Under the pieces are notes generated by a model. That model ran no database searches. It was not told the origin of the DNA and worked only from the letters and a program-made list of their open reading frames with translations. Source: Antilocapra americana (taxonomy: Eukaryota > Chordata > Mammalia > Artiodactyla > Antilocapridae). From it: a stretch of 64,000 nt of DNA. Shown here piece by piece: positions 32,831-45,300 of the stretch (position 1 is its first letter; every line of letters begins with the position of its first letter). The DNA is taken from NCBI GenBank assembly GCA_007570785.1, contig ML660774.1, forward strand, positions 4,500,201-4,564,200, given 5' to 3'. A program made the translations under genes and the position numbers.

Positions 32831-35800
32831 AGTAAAATACAAATATGAAACATGTTTTATTATATTTATAGGTCACAGATACACATTCAGCGAGTTCCAA
32901 TATTAAAACATGGATAGTTAAAAGGGAAGTTCTCCATGATTTTATTATCCAAATATGCCTTTGCTTCTACCTTCATTTTAATATACACATCAGGATGAAT
33001 TGGAGATTATAAATTATTTATTTGTCATCAGAGTTATAGGAAAACCTTTATAAATTAGGTGACCTTAAGAGCAGAATTTCAGAAATATTCAGATTATGTT
33101 ATCACCTTATATTTTAGGTCACCAGAGTTACAAAATTCAATTTGTTTTTCTATATTCCTCATCTCTTACATAATGATTTAAAAGCAATTATTTCACTTTG
33201 CCATACTACGCCTGAAATGAGAGGCATATTTCTCATTTCCATTTAGTAGATATAAGATAGGTAAATAGACCCTTAAAAATCCTAGGCTTCATATTCTGAG
33301 AAAAATCTCCTAGATTTTCTACCTGCCTTTCTTATCTATGTATCGGATGACTACTAACTAAATCTGCAACAAGTTTAACTCATGAGTTTTTTTTTTTTTC
33401 CCAAAGTTTCTTTATGGACTTTTACTGCAGTGAGTTCAAAAACAAAGAAGTTAATTTTGAAAGCTCATTTTATTGAGTTAACAGTGAATTAAAAAACCAA
33501 TGAAATTAATTTTAGAGCCATTTAATTTAGTTCAGAAAAGAGCGAGACTCTTTTTATTAACTTAATTATTTTGGATTTCACTGTTTTAAAGTCCAATAAG
33601 TGTTATGTATTTTATTTCCAATTAACTTCATTGTGCTACGAGCTGTGTTTGCTTTCTCCATGTGGCAAAATCTCACCTCTCGTTTTGCACAGAGGCTTAC
33701 CCACTCAAAATGGTCTGTCAGTATATGGACCTGAGTCAGTATAAATAGATGGCATCTTGAAAAATTTGGTATCTGTTGGTTGACTATTAATTCTAGAAGT
33801 GACCTACTCCTTTGTAATATAAGGATAGCAAATCAGCAGATTTTTTAACTGTGCCTCTTGCCAACAATGTAAACTCTTTTATGAACCTTGTCTGTGATAT
33901 CCTATATGCCGTATTCACCAGTTCATAAAAATGTAATGAGCTGGGTTGTACAAAAAGAGTAATTCAGTTTTTTCATCATATTTTGAGAAATATAAATCTT
34001 AAAAAGGTAAACAGTGTATGTAAAAAAAAATTTACTTAAAATTATATAGAATCCAAAAGGGAGTTTCTACCTTGACTTTTGGAGAATTCTGGAGTAGGTT
34101 ATATGAAACTGTTAAGTGCATCAGAATCTGAAAATCTTAATTTTTACAGTTCCCCATCTCTATTTCTTAATTCATTATATGAAGGATGGAAAAATAAAAT
34201 TATACCATGTCCAGTGAGAAAATTCATCTGTTAGCTGACATTTATTCAATAAGAACCTCAGACCCTCATTTTATGCATTCATTCATTCATTTCATTTGGG
34301 GTGGGGTCATGGATTATGTTCTGTTTTTTTGAGTGAGCAATTTTCAGAAAAAGTTCAGCATCTTTTACCTGCCTATTTTACTTCCAGATGAAATGGGCAA
34401 AAAAAAAAAAAATGGAATTAATAGAAAATCTTACCTCCCTGTTTGAGTTTGAAAATGGAGCTGTCAGACAGGAAAACCAGTTAGGGCAGAAGCCATGTAA
34501 AATGTCTTCACTAATTGGCTGACATTCAGAGCTGGAGGACCAGCAGCTGTGAAAGCACATTCAGTCTGGATACAAGGCAGATTTTTCATTTATTTCAATT
34601 AATTACCACACACATCAAAAATCGCTTCTAAAAAAAATTCTCCGCTGACTACCTGTAAGAAAGAAAGAGTGCTTAGGTGTGCATAGACTTCTGCCTCTTT
34701 CACAGCTTTCAATATATAGTCCACTGATTGTTATTTGTAAAGGAACTTTCTTGACCTTTTGGAGAGTAATGGAAATAACACATGTACATTGGAAACAATC
34801 TCAGTTACGTTCCATGGAGAAGTTGCTAGTAGCAGAATACACATGATGTAATGCGTATTGAGTATGTGGATGATTATATGTATTTAGCATGCATGTCTCT
34901 GCATGTGCAAACAGTGCTACTATAAAACAATTCAGAATTGTCATTGCTGCTTGCTTATAATAGCTATAAAGTAGGCAGCATGCATATTGCAGTATCTGTG
35001 TGCTTTACCAAAAGTTCTCTATCTGGAAATAGTGTAATTCTGTATGATGCAGTACTCTAATTAGAAAAGGACTTTATTGGACAGAAAAGTAAATAGGCTA
35101 CTCCAATCTACATAGAGTAAATGGTTACTATAGAATGTGTGATGTGCATAACATATTTTTTAAATGTATACGCTTGTTATTTTTACCGTAATTTTTCTTT
35201 ATATATACGAATTGAGGGTGGTTGTTCATTTTCTGCCTAATAACTGCTTTAAAAGAATAGGAGAGAGACTCGTTCACACAGTAAAAGATTGCATGTATAT
35301 ATTTTAGCTTTAAGAAGAAAGCATAAGTACATTGTTATTGCAGTGAGGTCATTATTTATTAGTGCAGTTTCTGAAATCAAAATATTTGTCATGTTTTAGT
35401 CCAGTCCACCCTTGTGAATTAAATATTTATGGGATGGATTTTTATTATGAAGGTATAAAGAAAATAGAATCCTTAATATATGTGTATATATATATGCTAA
35501 GTATGTGTGTTCCCACTTATTTAAGACAGAGAAATAGAAAAATGAAACGCTTATCATTTACCCATATAATCTAGCAAATCTTTGTTCTTTGTTTGAATTC
35601 CAGATAAAGCAAAGTGACTGCAGTGAGAGAACAAATTAGGAAATAGATGATTAACTCTAGCACTCTCCGTCTGTAAAACTGTGGAATAAGATAATTAAAA
35701 TATTTTTGAAATTTTAATATAATCATGCAGGATTTTAGACATTCAAAAATAATAGGATACAGCGATACATGCATATATGCAACACTCTACTTAAAACTAA

Positions 35801-38174
35801 AGCTTTGTCAATAATTAGACTCTCTTTTGAAACTTTTTGAGTTGCTTATCCTATCTTCCACCACTGAATTGGATTAGTTATTATAAAAATATGTGTTTTA
35901 AGTGACTAACTGTAATTTTCTTTGAAAACAGTCAGACAATTAAATTCATAAATGGCTAAACACAACCTAAGTATCTTCAAATATAGTAAAGTCAAACCAT
36001 CTTCATTTAGAATGTTTTGCTTATGTACCTATCACCCAATAGAAATCAAACAAAACTAAGCCTCTGGCAATTATTTCTCTATTTTGAGATGGATTGGGAG
36101 TCATATACATATATATACCCCAGAGATTGCCCTAACTACCTAGGAATGTGCTTTCAGATTATCCCTCCCTTTAGTCTTCACAGGGATATCCTTGCCAGTG
36201 AAGCTCTTTGAATCAATGTTTAGCTAATGACTCAAGAGGACTACTCAGAACCATTGAAGAGCACCTCAAAAACAGATGCTAAATGGACTTCTGTCAGGTT
36301 CTGCTAGTAGAGCCATCAGTAGCACACCAAGTTGGAATAAATTGAATTGAAATCAACAAAGGCACATGCTGTTTATAGAATTACATCAACTTTCCCTCCC
36401 CTTTAGAATTCAGAGACAGTTTATCATAGGATAAACTGTGTCTCTATGAGTACTTCTGGAAGTCCAGTGCATTCTCCAAGCCCAAAGGAGGATGTAAGAA
36501 TTATGTGATTCGTATCTTAGTTTTTTTAAAATGTTATTGCATGAATACAACACATTACTGTGTTATTTTGGTTGATTAATCATCATTATGATGTCTCACT
36601 TTACATTGTCTGTATCAATAATCCATATTATATTAAACAAATCTATGCAGAGAAATGTTTTTATTGGGGGATGCAGTAAGGAAATATGAGCATCTGGCAA
36701 CCACACCTTGATTCATTTTAGCCCCTAGAGTCATGGTATGGTGCATTAATTTCTCAGTTTGTAATTTGCCAGCTGCATTTAATGGAACCAATTTTCATTA
36801 CATCTGTTCTATGGTTCAAAGAGCTCTTTTAGTTGCCAAAGGGGGCCAGCTTCACACAGATTCTGAGAGGGGCTAACACACTGTTTCTTAAAGTATTCAA
36901 TAACCAAGAATGATTCCTAGTTTTACAGCAAACACATTATTTTTACAGAGGCAAGTTTTATATTCATGACTTACCACTGATAGATTTCAAATTAAAAATA
37001 TAGCATGCCCTTTTCCCAGGCATTGCATATTGATTTTCATGTCTTTCTTCATAATACCCACTGATGGCTTGTCTTTGCAATCCATGGTAGATTTATTGTT
37101 TACTAGTTAAAGGAAACATAATTATGCTTAAGCAGATCCTCTTTGCAAATTGCAGGTAGTTAGATGAATATTTCTTAGTCAATTATGAAATTTATGAATG
37201 GTTTTTAAATTTATGATAGTAAGTATTATTTATGGACAAGAGCATGTTATAGCTCATCATAGTGTGTAGTGGGAGCATTTTTAATAGTAGAAATGGTTTT
37301 GCTTGGGCAACTTTACATTCTTGGTGTATAATTTTAATCTCCATAAAAATATGTTGCTGTTGTGTAATACCAAATGTAGGATTCCAGTTGAAAGCAACTT
37401 TCAATGCAAAGGGTTTTCTCATGGGCAGAAGAGAAATTTAAAATGTTCTGCAGTGCTTTGAAGTTTTAAAGCTTCAGCTGGGAGAATTATAAAGCATTAA
37501 ACCTGAAAAGTTTCTACCTGATGGTCATGAAATAGCATGGCTATATGAAAACTGACTCTGCCTCACTTCCTCGGGCAATTTTTTTCCTTTTCAAGATTTT
37601 CAAAAATATCATGCATTGTGTTATATTGAGAAGATCATCTTAGAATTTATTCTTCTGAAATCATTAAAGTATATAGGATAATCGTATTTATATATGAAGG
37701 GTCAATGGAATAATAATCTATACTGAAGAAGTCAAGTTTGTACCCAAATTAGAGGTGATTTTGTATTTTGTACCTAGGTTCAAATGATGATTTTTGTACT
37801 TGCCAAGAGTAGAAAAATGAGCAGTTTACTTTTAATTAGTTTCCAAAAGTATTGCTCTATTTTTATATTCACTTTCCCTGATAGTTTCGTCACAACCAAG
37901 TGACATCACAACCTTTGGTCCAGGTCACACAGTGAGAAAGGAACAAAACCTAAACTCGATGCACATGACTCCAAATACCAAACATCTTCTATGGAAATTA
38001 CCCTATTATTATCGTATTATTAGGTCTTACTGTCAGGTTTCTATTTCTAGCATTGGAAACATAGATAAGGAGATACAAGTAACTTTGAAACATAGTGAAT
38101 AACTTGAGGTTACAAGACTATTTTCCTTCCATCAGGCACAAAATATAATTTCAACAACTAGTATCCTTACAAAA
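32831..38174. other. Longest stretch without a recognised repeat (5.3 kb)
   Basis: No BovB, Bov SINE, L1, L2 or MIR match is visible to me. The sequence is AT-rich with embedded patches of more even composition (34430-34760, 36700-36900, 37440-37570). There is no coding frame beyond about 76 codons, no exon structure, and only short TA and A runs (for example 35475-35495 and 34397-34411). Conservation cannot be judged from one genome. Confidence 0.45.
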
Positions 38175-38382
38175 GGGCTTCCCAGGTGGTGCTAGTGGTA
38201 AAGAATCTGCCTGCCAATGCAGGGGACGCTGGCTCAATCCCTGAGCCAGGAAGATTCCCTAAAGAAGGGAATGGCAGTCCACTCCAGTATTCTCGCCTGG
38301 GAAATCCTATTGACAGAGAAGCCTGGTGGAGTACAATCCATGGGGTAGCAATGAATCAGACACAACTGAGTGACTGAGCACC
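38175..38382 (+). mobile_element. Bov-tA SINE with target-site duplication
   Basis: GGGCTTCCCAGGTGG head, TCAATCCCTGAGCCAGG, body CTCGCCTGGGAAATCC, end CACAACTGAGTGACTGAGC. AGTATCCTTACAAAA (38160-38174) and AGTATCATTAAAAAC (38383-38397) look like a decayed target-site duplication. Confidence 0.93.
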
Positions 38383-38794
38383 AGTATCATTAAAAACTAT
38401 TTACTGACCCCCTAAAAAATCCAGCAGGCTTTGATAGGAGGCCTGTACAAACACAGCAAAGACAAAGCCTCTGCTCCCTAGGAAACCAGGTAAAAAGAGA
38501 AAGCCTCCAGAATTATTCAGTGCCATTATTCTAAGACGCATGTTTCTCAGATTTTAGCATTTTTGAAATTTGAATTCATCTTCTAAATGATGGCATCTTA
38601 GTAATGTGTCTAACTTAGTTAACATTGATTTTTCTCTTTTCCAGTGATACATAAAATAATGAATTTTATCATCAACAATAATTTAGGTGTGATAAAATAC
38701 AGAATATAACTTTTAAAATGCCCCAAGTTACTTACATGGGGTAACATTCCACATGTGATATTAAGATGTTCATCACTGGTAAATCAATGCCGCT

Positions 38795-38970
38795 GCCATT
38801 TTGCTAACTGCTTTAGAGATGCCACTTTACTCAATCTTTGAAAACTTCCTACAGAGCATAGTTTATTTGTGTCGCTTTATAGATGAATGAACTGGGAGCA
38901 GGGAACTTAAGTAGCTTGTCCAAGATTATAGTGGAGTCAGAATTCAGACTTAGATACGTCTAACTCATTA
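38795..38970 (-). mobile_element. MIR SINE fragment
   Basis: TTATAGATGAATGAACTGGG, then TAGCTTGTCCAAGATTATAG and GAGTCAGAATTCAGACTTAG match a reverse-complement MIR. Confidence 0.7.
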
Positions 38971-39183
38971 TTTTTCTATTTAAAATAGTATTAAACAATC
39001 AACCATAATGAAGTAGTTAATAATTATTTGTTTACCTTCTTAACATTTAAAATTTTTTAAAGATGGCTTAAATGATGTGGGTCTTTTCACAAGGGTTTTT
39101 AACTATGAAATGATACCCTCTCCTCCTTTTTCTTGATGAATTTCATCTAGTTGTCAGGAGCAGCCAAAGTCATTTCATTGACT

Positions 39184-39393
39184 TTTTAAAAACTAATTTT
39201 TATTGAAGTATAGTTGCTTTAAAACATTGTGTTTGTTCCTACTATACAGGAATATGAATCAACCATGCATATACACATATGCCCTCCCTTTTGGATTTTC
39301 TTCCCACTCAACTCATCTCAGTGCTCCCTCTGCTATGGAGTAAGGTTCTCATTGATTATCTGCTTTATACATAGTATCAGCAGTGTATGTGTG
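39184..39393 (-). mobile_element. L1 3' UTR fragment
   Basis: TTTTTATTGAAGTATAGTTG, then GAATATGAATCAACCATGCA, GGTTCTCATTGATTATCTGC and TTTATACATAGTATCA are the reverse complement of a ruminant L1 3' UTR. Confidence 0.82.
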
Positions 39394-42050
39394 TCTTCTG
39401 AACTCATAAACTTGGGTTGTATTAGAGCTGAAAGGCCCTGACACAGCATCCACTCAACCATCATTAACAGCCATTGCTCAGAGAGCTTCCACCAGGGTGG
39501 ACGTCAGTTCCAGGTGAGGCTGGGACCCTGGCAGAGCGCTGGGTCTGGGTGCTACTCCATTTCCCTCTCTCCTTGATCTCCATCTGAATGGATTGTTTGA
39601 ACTGTCCTTCATGACAGATGTGCTCAGCCAGGACTTGTCATCTGCAATGAAAACCGTGTTGTTTCTCTTTGTCGTAGAAAATGACATTTACAGCTCTATA
39701 ACTGCCCCAGCATTTCTTTCATCTTTTCCCTTTCTCCTTAGTTCCTTCAAACCAGCAAAGCTGTCCAAGTCTCCTTCCTAAAAAAATCACAACAGGGAAC
39801 AAGAATAGTTTTTGATTCTCCTTCATTTTGTATGTCCTCAGCTGTGGTATTATCAGTCACTATGCTCGGTCTGGCTTCCTATCCCAGAGGTTTGGGCATC
39901 TCCCAGTGGAATTTCTACACATGAGATGTTACGTCCTGTGACCCTCCTGGAAACCTAATTCTAAAACATTTCCCCTCCATCCCTCATTTTTTCCCCCTAA
40001 CATCTTTATTTAAAAAGAGGAATAATTTAGAACTGTTTTTCTCTACATCAGAATTGGCTCCCTCATCTATCCTTCCGTCTAGTAGGCAAGATTCTTGTTC
40101 TACAAAACCCAACAGGGCAGAGACCCCAGAACAGCACATCTCAAGTTGCAGTTGACACTTCACTGACATGCAGGGAGTACTTCACTCTTCATTGAAAAGT
40201 CAGAAGTAGCGTAAAGTCATTAGCGCTCACAGTTGAACAGAAATGGGAAGAAATGCCCATGATGCCAAGACTACACTGAGGTCACATGCTATTTCCTTTT
40301 TGACACAGAAGTTGCCTAAGGATCAGGAAAATAAAATACCTCATAGAGAATAAAGAGATGCTGGCCTTTCCTTGGATGGACTGACAAAGTGAACAGTCGA
40401 AGAGCAAGAGAGGAATCTGGGAACCCCTGCATGCTTTACACTGGCCAACATTCAACGTGCCTTTTTCTTTGATTTTTTCATTTCCTCTAAGTTTTGTCTG
40501 GTTTCTCCGAGTATCAGACCTGCGATCTTTTACTAATTTGCTTTGCTAAAGTAAAGCTACGTATATGATTGGAGCCAGAACAGAAGGCCAGATGCTAGCT
40601 CACTGTTTGCACCTGTCTCCAGCCAGCCTCACACATTTATCTGTAAAGATGACATGGAAGTGTATGCACACATGGACTCTGACCATATGTTTAAATCTGC
40701 ACAAAGCACTACAAAACATTTCTTCTCTTTTGTAAGAAGCTTCCTCAAGATTTGCTGAAGGACGAAAGAACACACATGTTGAGCTCCCTACTTCCATCTT
40801 CAAAATACATATTTATTGTCCATAGTATTTAACATAAATCAGTGAGGACATTTTTTAGTTGGAAATGTACCATCACTGGAAAATGATGCTGCAGTGAGTA
40901 TTTCTATGCCACCTAAAAAGCAACAACAAAAATAACTTTCCCAGTCTAGTCTCCAGACACTTAGATTTGCCTCCTAAACAAAAACAAGCACAATTATTCA
41001 TCTTACTCCTTTTCAGTTTCAAAGACAGCATCAATCATTGCCATAAGTAATTGCACAAATACTAACGTGGATAAGTTCTGCTTATGCATTTCCAGTCCTA
41101 TAGTTAAAGTAGCCGGAGATTTTTTCCCTCCAATATGAGCTAAGATCAATCACAAGATTACAGGTTAGACTCCCTCTGGCTTTTTAGATTGGTCACTTTA
41201 TTTGGAATGAATCGGGATCCATACCGGCAGCTTTGGATGCTAAGAATACAGGTCTTTCTCTTAAAGGGGGGAGGGGACGGGGAATCCAATCCTCTGAGAC
41301 TTCTAATCTCTTGTCTTTTTTCATTACACGGAATCAGAAGAAGAAAGGCAGCCCTAGCAGTTTCTAAACATTCTGGCAAACAGCAGGACAGTTGTGGAAG
41401 TAGATTGTTTTCAGACTTTTTTCTTTTGTATTATTTTATATGGTAAGTTAATGATCATATTTATATTCTTTAGAATGAAAATGCATCTTGTAATGGGGGT
41501 GACACATTTGTGGTAGGAACTGGAGGAGTCAAAATTCAACATTTGTGATCATAAGATAATGCCACAATAATTTCTACACCAATTAACAGGAGAAAGATCC
41601 TCCTAATTTATACTCTGCTGGTAATTTTAAACAAAATACACTAACGCAAACAGAAGCAAAGCCTCCAGACTAGTATTCAGATTTGATAATTCCCTTTGTT
41701 TAGTTTCAGGAACCAGTTTAGTTTCTCAGGAACAGAAACCAGGACGTTGTAGGTTTTTCAGTTGGTTTTGAATGTGAAAGTGTCATAAGAAGAACAACAT
41801 AAAAGGGTCATGAAAGGAGCAAATGGAAATGGCATAGTAAGCAACAAACGATAGGAATCTGAAACAAAGAAAAAGTGTGAGTTTCATGGTTAGTTGAGGA
41901 AGTCCCTGTTCCTGGAAACAATGGAATCCTAGAATCAAGCTTTTGAAAGTTAACCCCATTATCTTGATGAGTGAACTTTTCTTCTTAACATTTCATATGC
42001 CTCAATGTGATGTTCATTTCCAAGACAGTATCTAAATTCTTTTTTTAAAG
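39394..42050. other. Single-copy spacer
   Basis: Mixed composition. 39440-39790 is GC-richer. A G-rich run at 41266-41282 (G6, G4, G4) falls short of a standard quadruplex. Frames up to 85 codons show no known domain. No repeat family recognised. Confidence 0.4.
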
Positions 42051-42110
42051 CTTTTTATTTTGTATTGAATATAAACAATTAACAATGTTGTGATCGTTTC
42101 AGGTGGACAG
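42051..42110 (-). mobile_element. L1 3' UTR stub joined to BovB
   Basis: CTTTTTATTTTGTATTGAAT, then AACAATGTTGTGATCGTTTC and AGGTGGACAG are the reverse complement of an L1 3' UTR. The match stops exactly where BovB text begins. Confidence 0.75.
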
Positions 42111-42911
42111 CTGAAGCATCAGTCCTTCTAATGAATATTCAGGATAGATTTCCTTTAGGATTGCATGGTTTTGTCTCTTTGCAGTCCAAGGGACTCTCAA
42201 GAGCCTTCTCCAAAACTACAGTTTAGAAGCATCAATACTTCTGTGTTCAGCCTTCTTTATGGTCCTACTCTCACATCCATACATGACTACTGGAAAAACC
42301 ACAGCTTTGATTAGACAGAACTTTGTCGGCAAAGTAATGTCTTTGCTCTGTAATACGCTGTCTAGGTTGGTCATAGCTATTCTTCCAAGGAGCAATTATC
42401 TTTTAATTTCATGGCTGCAGTCACCATCAGCAGTGATTTTGGAGCCCAAGAAAATAAAATCTGCCACTGTTTCTAGTGTTTCCCCAACTATTTGCTATGA
42501 AATGATGGGACTGGATGCCATGATCTTAGTTTTTTAATGTTGAGTTTCAAGCCAGCTTCTTCACTCTGCTCCTTCATCTTCTTCATCAGGAGGCTCTTTA
42601 GTTCTTCACTTTCTGCTGTAAGGGTGGTGTCATCTGTATATCTGTGGTTATTGATATTCTTCCTGGCAATCTTGATTCCAGCTTGTGCTTCATCTAGCCT
42701 GGAATTTCACATGATGTACCCTGCATGTAAGTTAAATAAGCAAGGGACAATATGCAGCCTTGCCATACTCCTTTCCAAATTTGGAATGAGTTCACTGTTC
42801 CAAGTCTGGTTCTAACTGTTGCTTCTTGACCTGCATACAAGTTTCACAGGAGGCAGGTAATGTACTCTGGTATTCCATCTCTTTAAGAATTTTCTACACT
42901 TTATTGTGATC
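42111..42911 (-). mobile_element. Internal BovB fragment lacking its 3' end
   Basis: Reverse BovB from the polymerase motif region down into the C-terminal domain. On the plus strand it starts at GCTGAAGCATCAGTCCTTC and stops at ACTTTATTGTGATC. The usual 3' 0.24 kb is missing, which is unusual for a LINE insertion. Motif C reads YTDD: the codon before the aspartates is ACA, not GCA. Frames are broken. Confidence 0.88.
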
Positions 42912-44780
42912 TTGCAAAGATGAGGAAATTTCAGGTATGGGGATGGTCTTTAATATGATTCTATCTGATTTGGTCTGAGTATTTTCATATTTTCTTTATT
43001 AACTCTTGTATTCTATCAATTATCAATAACTAAAAAACTATGACTATGATCATTTTGAACATTTTTCCTACCATTTTTCAAATTAAATTGTGAATTGAAA
43101 AAATCTTTTTGTTTGTTTTACCATTTATGGAGAAAACTTACATGTTTTGAGTGCTTTTGTGTCCTGTAGTTACCATCTTTTTGAACTTTGACTCTCAATA
43201 CTATTGTTCTCTAAAAATTTTGCTTTATGTTTTTATTAAGCATTAAGATTTACACACAAAATGTATCTATCCATTCTTCCCCTTCATCTGGTGAGCTTAA
43301 TATTCTTCTTTTAGGAGTATTATGTTTTAATTTAATTTTTATTTAGTGATCTATATATCTATAAAATCATTCTGCTGTATGCTATCAAAATTTTCAAAAA
43401 CTTGTCTCTAAATTTTTTACTTCTACTTTCTGGAATAATAATCAATTTTAATAACAATGTATTTGTTGAAAAGATGTCTAAATATTAAATATAGATGTCT
43501 GAAAAGCTAAATTTCAAGTGTCTAAATATTTAACAATGGACTCATTACATGTAGGGGAAATTCTCAAAAAGAGACAGTACAGTGATAAATGTGATAAAAT
43601 TACAATCCCATTTTTAATGAAAGAGAGTCTAGTATTACATTTCTATTTTTTTCCCTTCAGGGTATGGAATTTGCTAGAAAACTTTAAAAGCAAATTTTCT
43701 AATATTCCATAAGGACATTATATATGCTATATAAATAGCCATTTGATACATTTCAGTGATTCCTTCTGACAAGGTAGCATACGTAAGAGGAATCAATAGA
43801 TACTATCTTGTTCACAGTCATCTCATATATGTTTTGTAAAATGAAAACTATAATCTCTGGAACAAATATTTTTTTCTTTATCACTAAAATTTTAGAAGGA
43901 CATAACATATCTTGAAGATAAATAGTTTCCCTTCCCCTTCTTTTTCATTATAAATATCAAACAGTATCCGTTTAGGGCAATAATCAGCATAAAGAAAACA
44001 TTAGTGAAAATAGGACAATACAAATGCCTGATGTGTTTTCTTGGTTGAAAATAACAATACAGTAGAAAATACACTGAACCATATGTAGCTTGTATATTTC
44101 AACATCTTGCAAAATCAGCTACTCTTTCCATGCACAAATGTGCTAAAGCTGATTTTACAAAATAGGCAACAATGTTTGTCCAAATACCTGATTCAGCAGC
44201 TGGCCCACATTTTTTATTATGAAAAATGAGGATTAATTGATGAGAACGTTGACCTTCCCTCTGAAGAATCACACTTGAAATTTAGCATTTTTGTTTGGGT
44301 TGGCAAATGAGTATTGTTAGACCTATATGTTGTATTTTTAATCTAAAGATACATGAATTTAAACAACAAGAACAACAAAAAAAAACAGTAAATGATAGTC
44401 AAGTTTTTACTAGGCTTTGGAGCTGCTGTTCACTGCTCTAGTTTCAGCTATGAATTGCTAAATAACTTTGTCTAACTACAGTGCTTGCTTTGAAAGTTTT
44501 TCATTTCACTGCTGCAAACTAGATACTTTGCGTGTAAAATGATTTGAAATACAGATGAAATTATTCTATAAGCAAACTATTGATGTATTGTAAACCCAAT
44601 GGATGTATTCCGGGCACTGAAAGATGACAGAAATTAATTAGACATAAATCTTGTTTTCAAGGAAATATTGGTCATCAGGAGAAAAGGACATATATTCAAG
44701 TTACTGTTGTTTCTGCCAATATCGATAACTCGCCTTGTTGCTTTAGGCAAGTCAGTTCAGTTTTGTCGGCTTCAAATTCT
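42912..44780. other. AT-rich spacer with one hairpin
   Basis: No gene or repeat recognised. AAAATCAGCT (44111-44120) and AGCTGATTTT (44147-44156) form a perfect 10-bp stem, with an inner GCAC/GTGC pairing. Confidence 0.4.
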
Positions 44781-44913
44781 CTTCCCTAGAAGCTCAGATG
44801 GTAAAGAATCTGCCTGTAGTGCAAGAGACCAGGGTTTAATCCCTGGATCAGGAAGATTCCGTGAAAGGAATGGCAACCCAGCCCAGCATTCTTGCTTGGA
44901 GAATGGAGTATCC
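44781..44913 (+). mobile_element. Bov-tA SINE, 3'-incomplete
   Basis: CTTCCCTAGAAGCTCAGATG, then AAAGAATCTGCCTGTAGTGC and CATTCTTGCTTGGAGAATGG. It stops in the body with no Bov tail. Confidence 0.88.
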
Positions 44914-45029
44914 TACCAGTTTGCAAATTTTATGATTATATTACTTTTTTAACCTCAGAAATGCTGATATATGTAAGAAATATTTTTTAGATTTAAAATA
45001 CAGGTCCACTAAGTTTTACTTGGGCCCAT

Positions 45030-45300
45030 GTGATTTTTTTTTTTTACTTTTAAATATGCAGAAAATTAGAGGGGATAGGATAATAAATACCATATACTTC
45101 ATAAGCCAGATTTAATCCTTATTGTTTCTTTTTCTGAAACATTTTAGTGTAGCTTATAGACAGCATGACATTTCACTCTGAAATGCTTCATTATGTAACA
45201 GCATCACAAATCCATTAAGGTATCTCGTGAAACTAACAAAACTTCCTTTGTATGAGCTGATCATGTCTTCCTGATTGTCCCTAAATGTCCCTGATGGAAG
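45030..45300 (-). mobile_element. Probable old L1 fragment
   Basis: The layout of AGAAAATTAGAGGGGATAGG, AATAAATACCATATACTTCA and the later TCCTGATTGTCCCTAAATG resembles the reverse complement of an old mammalian L1 3' region. Strong divergence keeps this tentative. Confidence 0.4.

Noticed and set aside
41266..41282. G-rich run as a G-quadruplex
   Set aside because: Only three separated tracts (6, 4 and 4 G's), so it fails the four-tract rule for three-tetrad structures.
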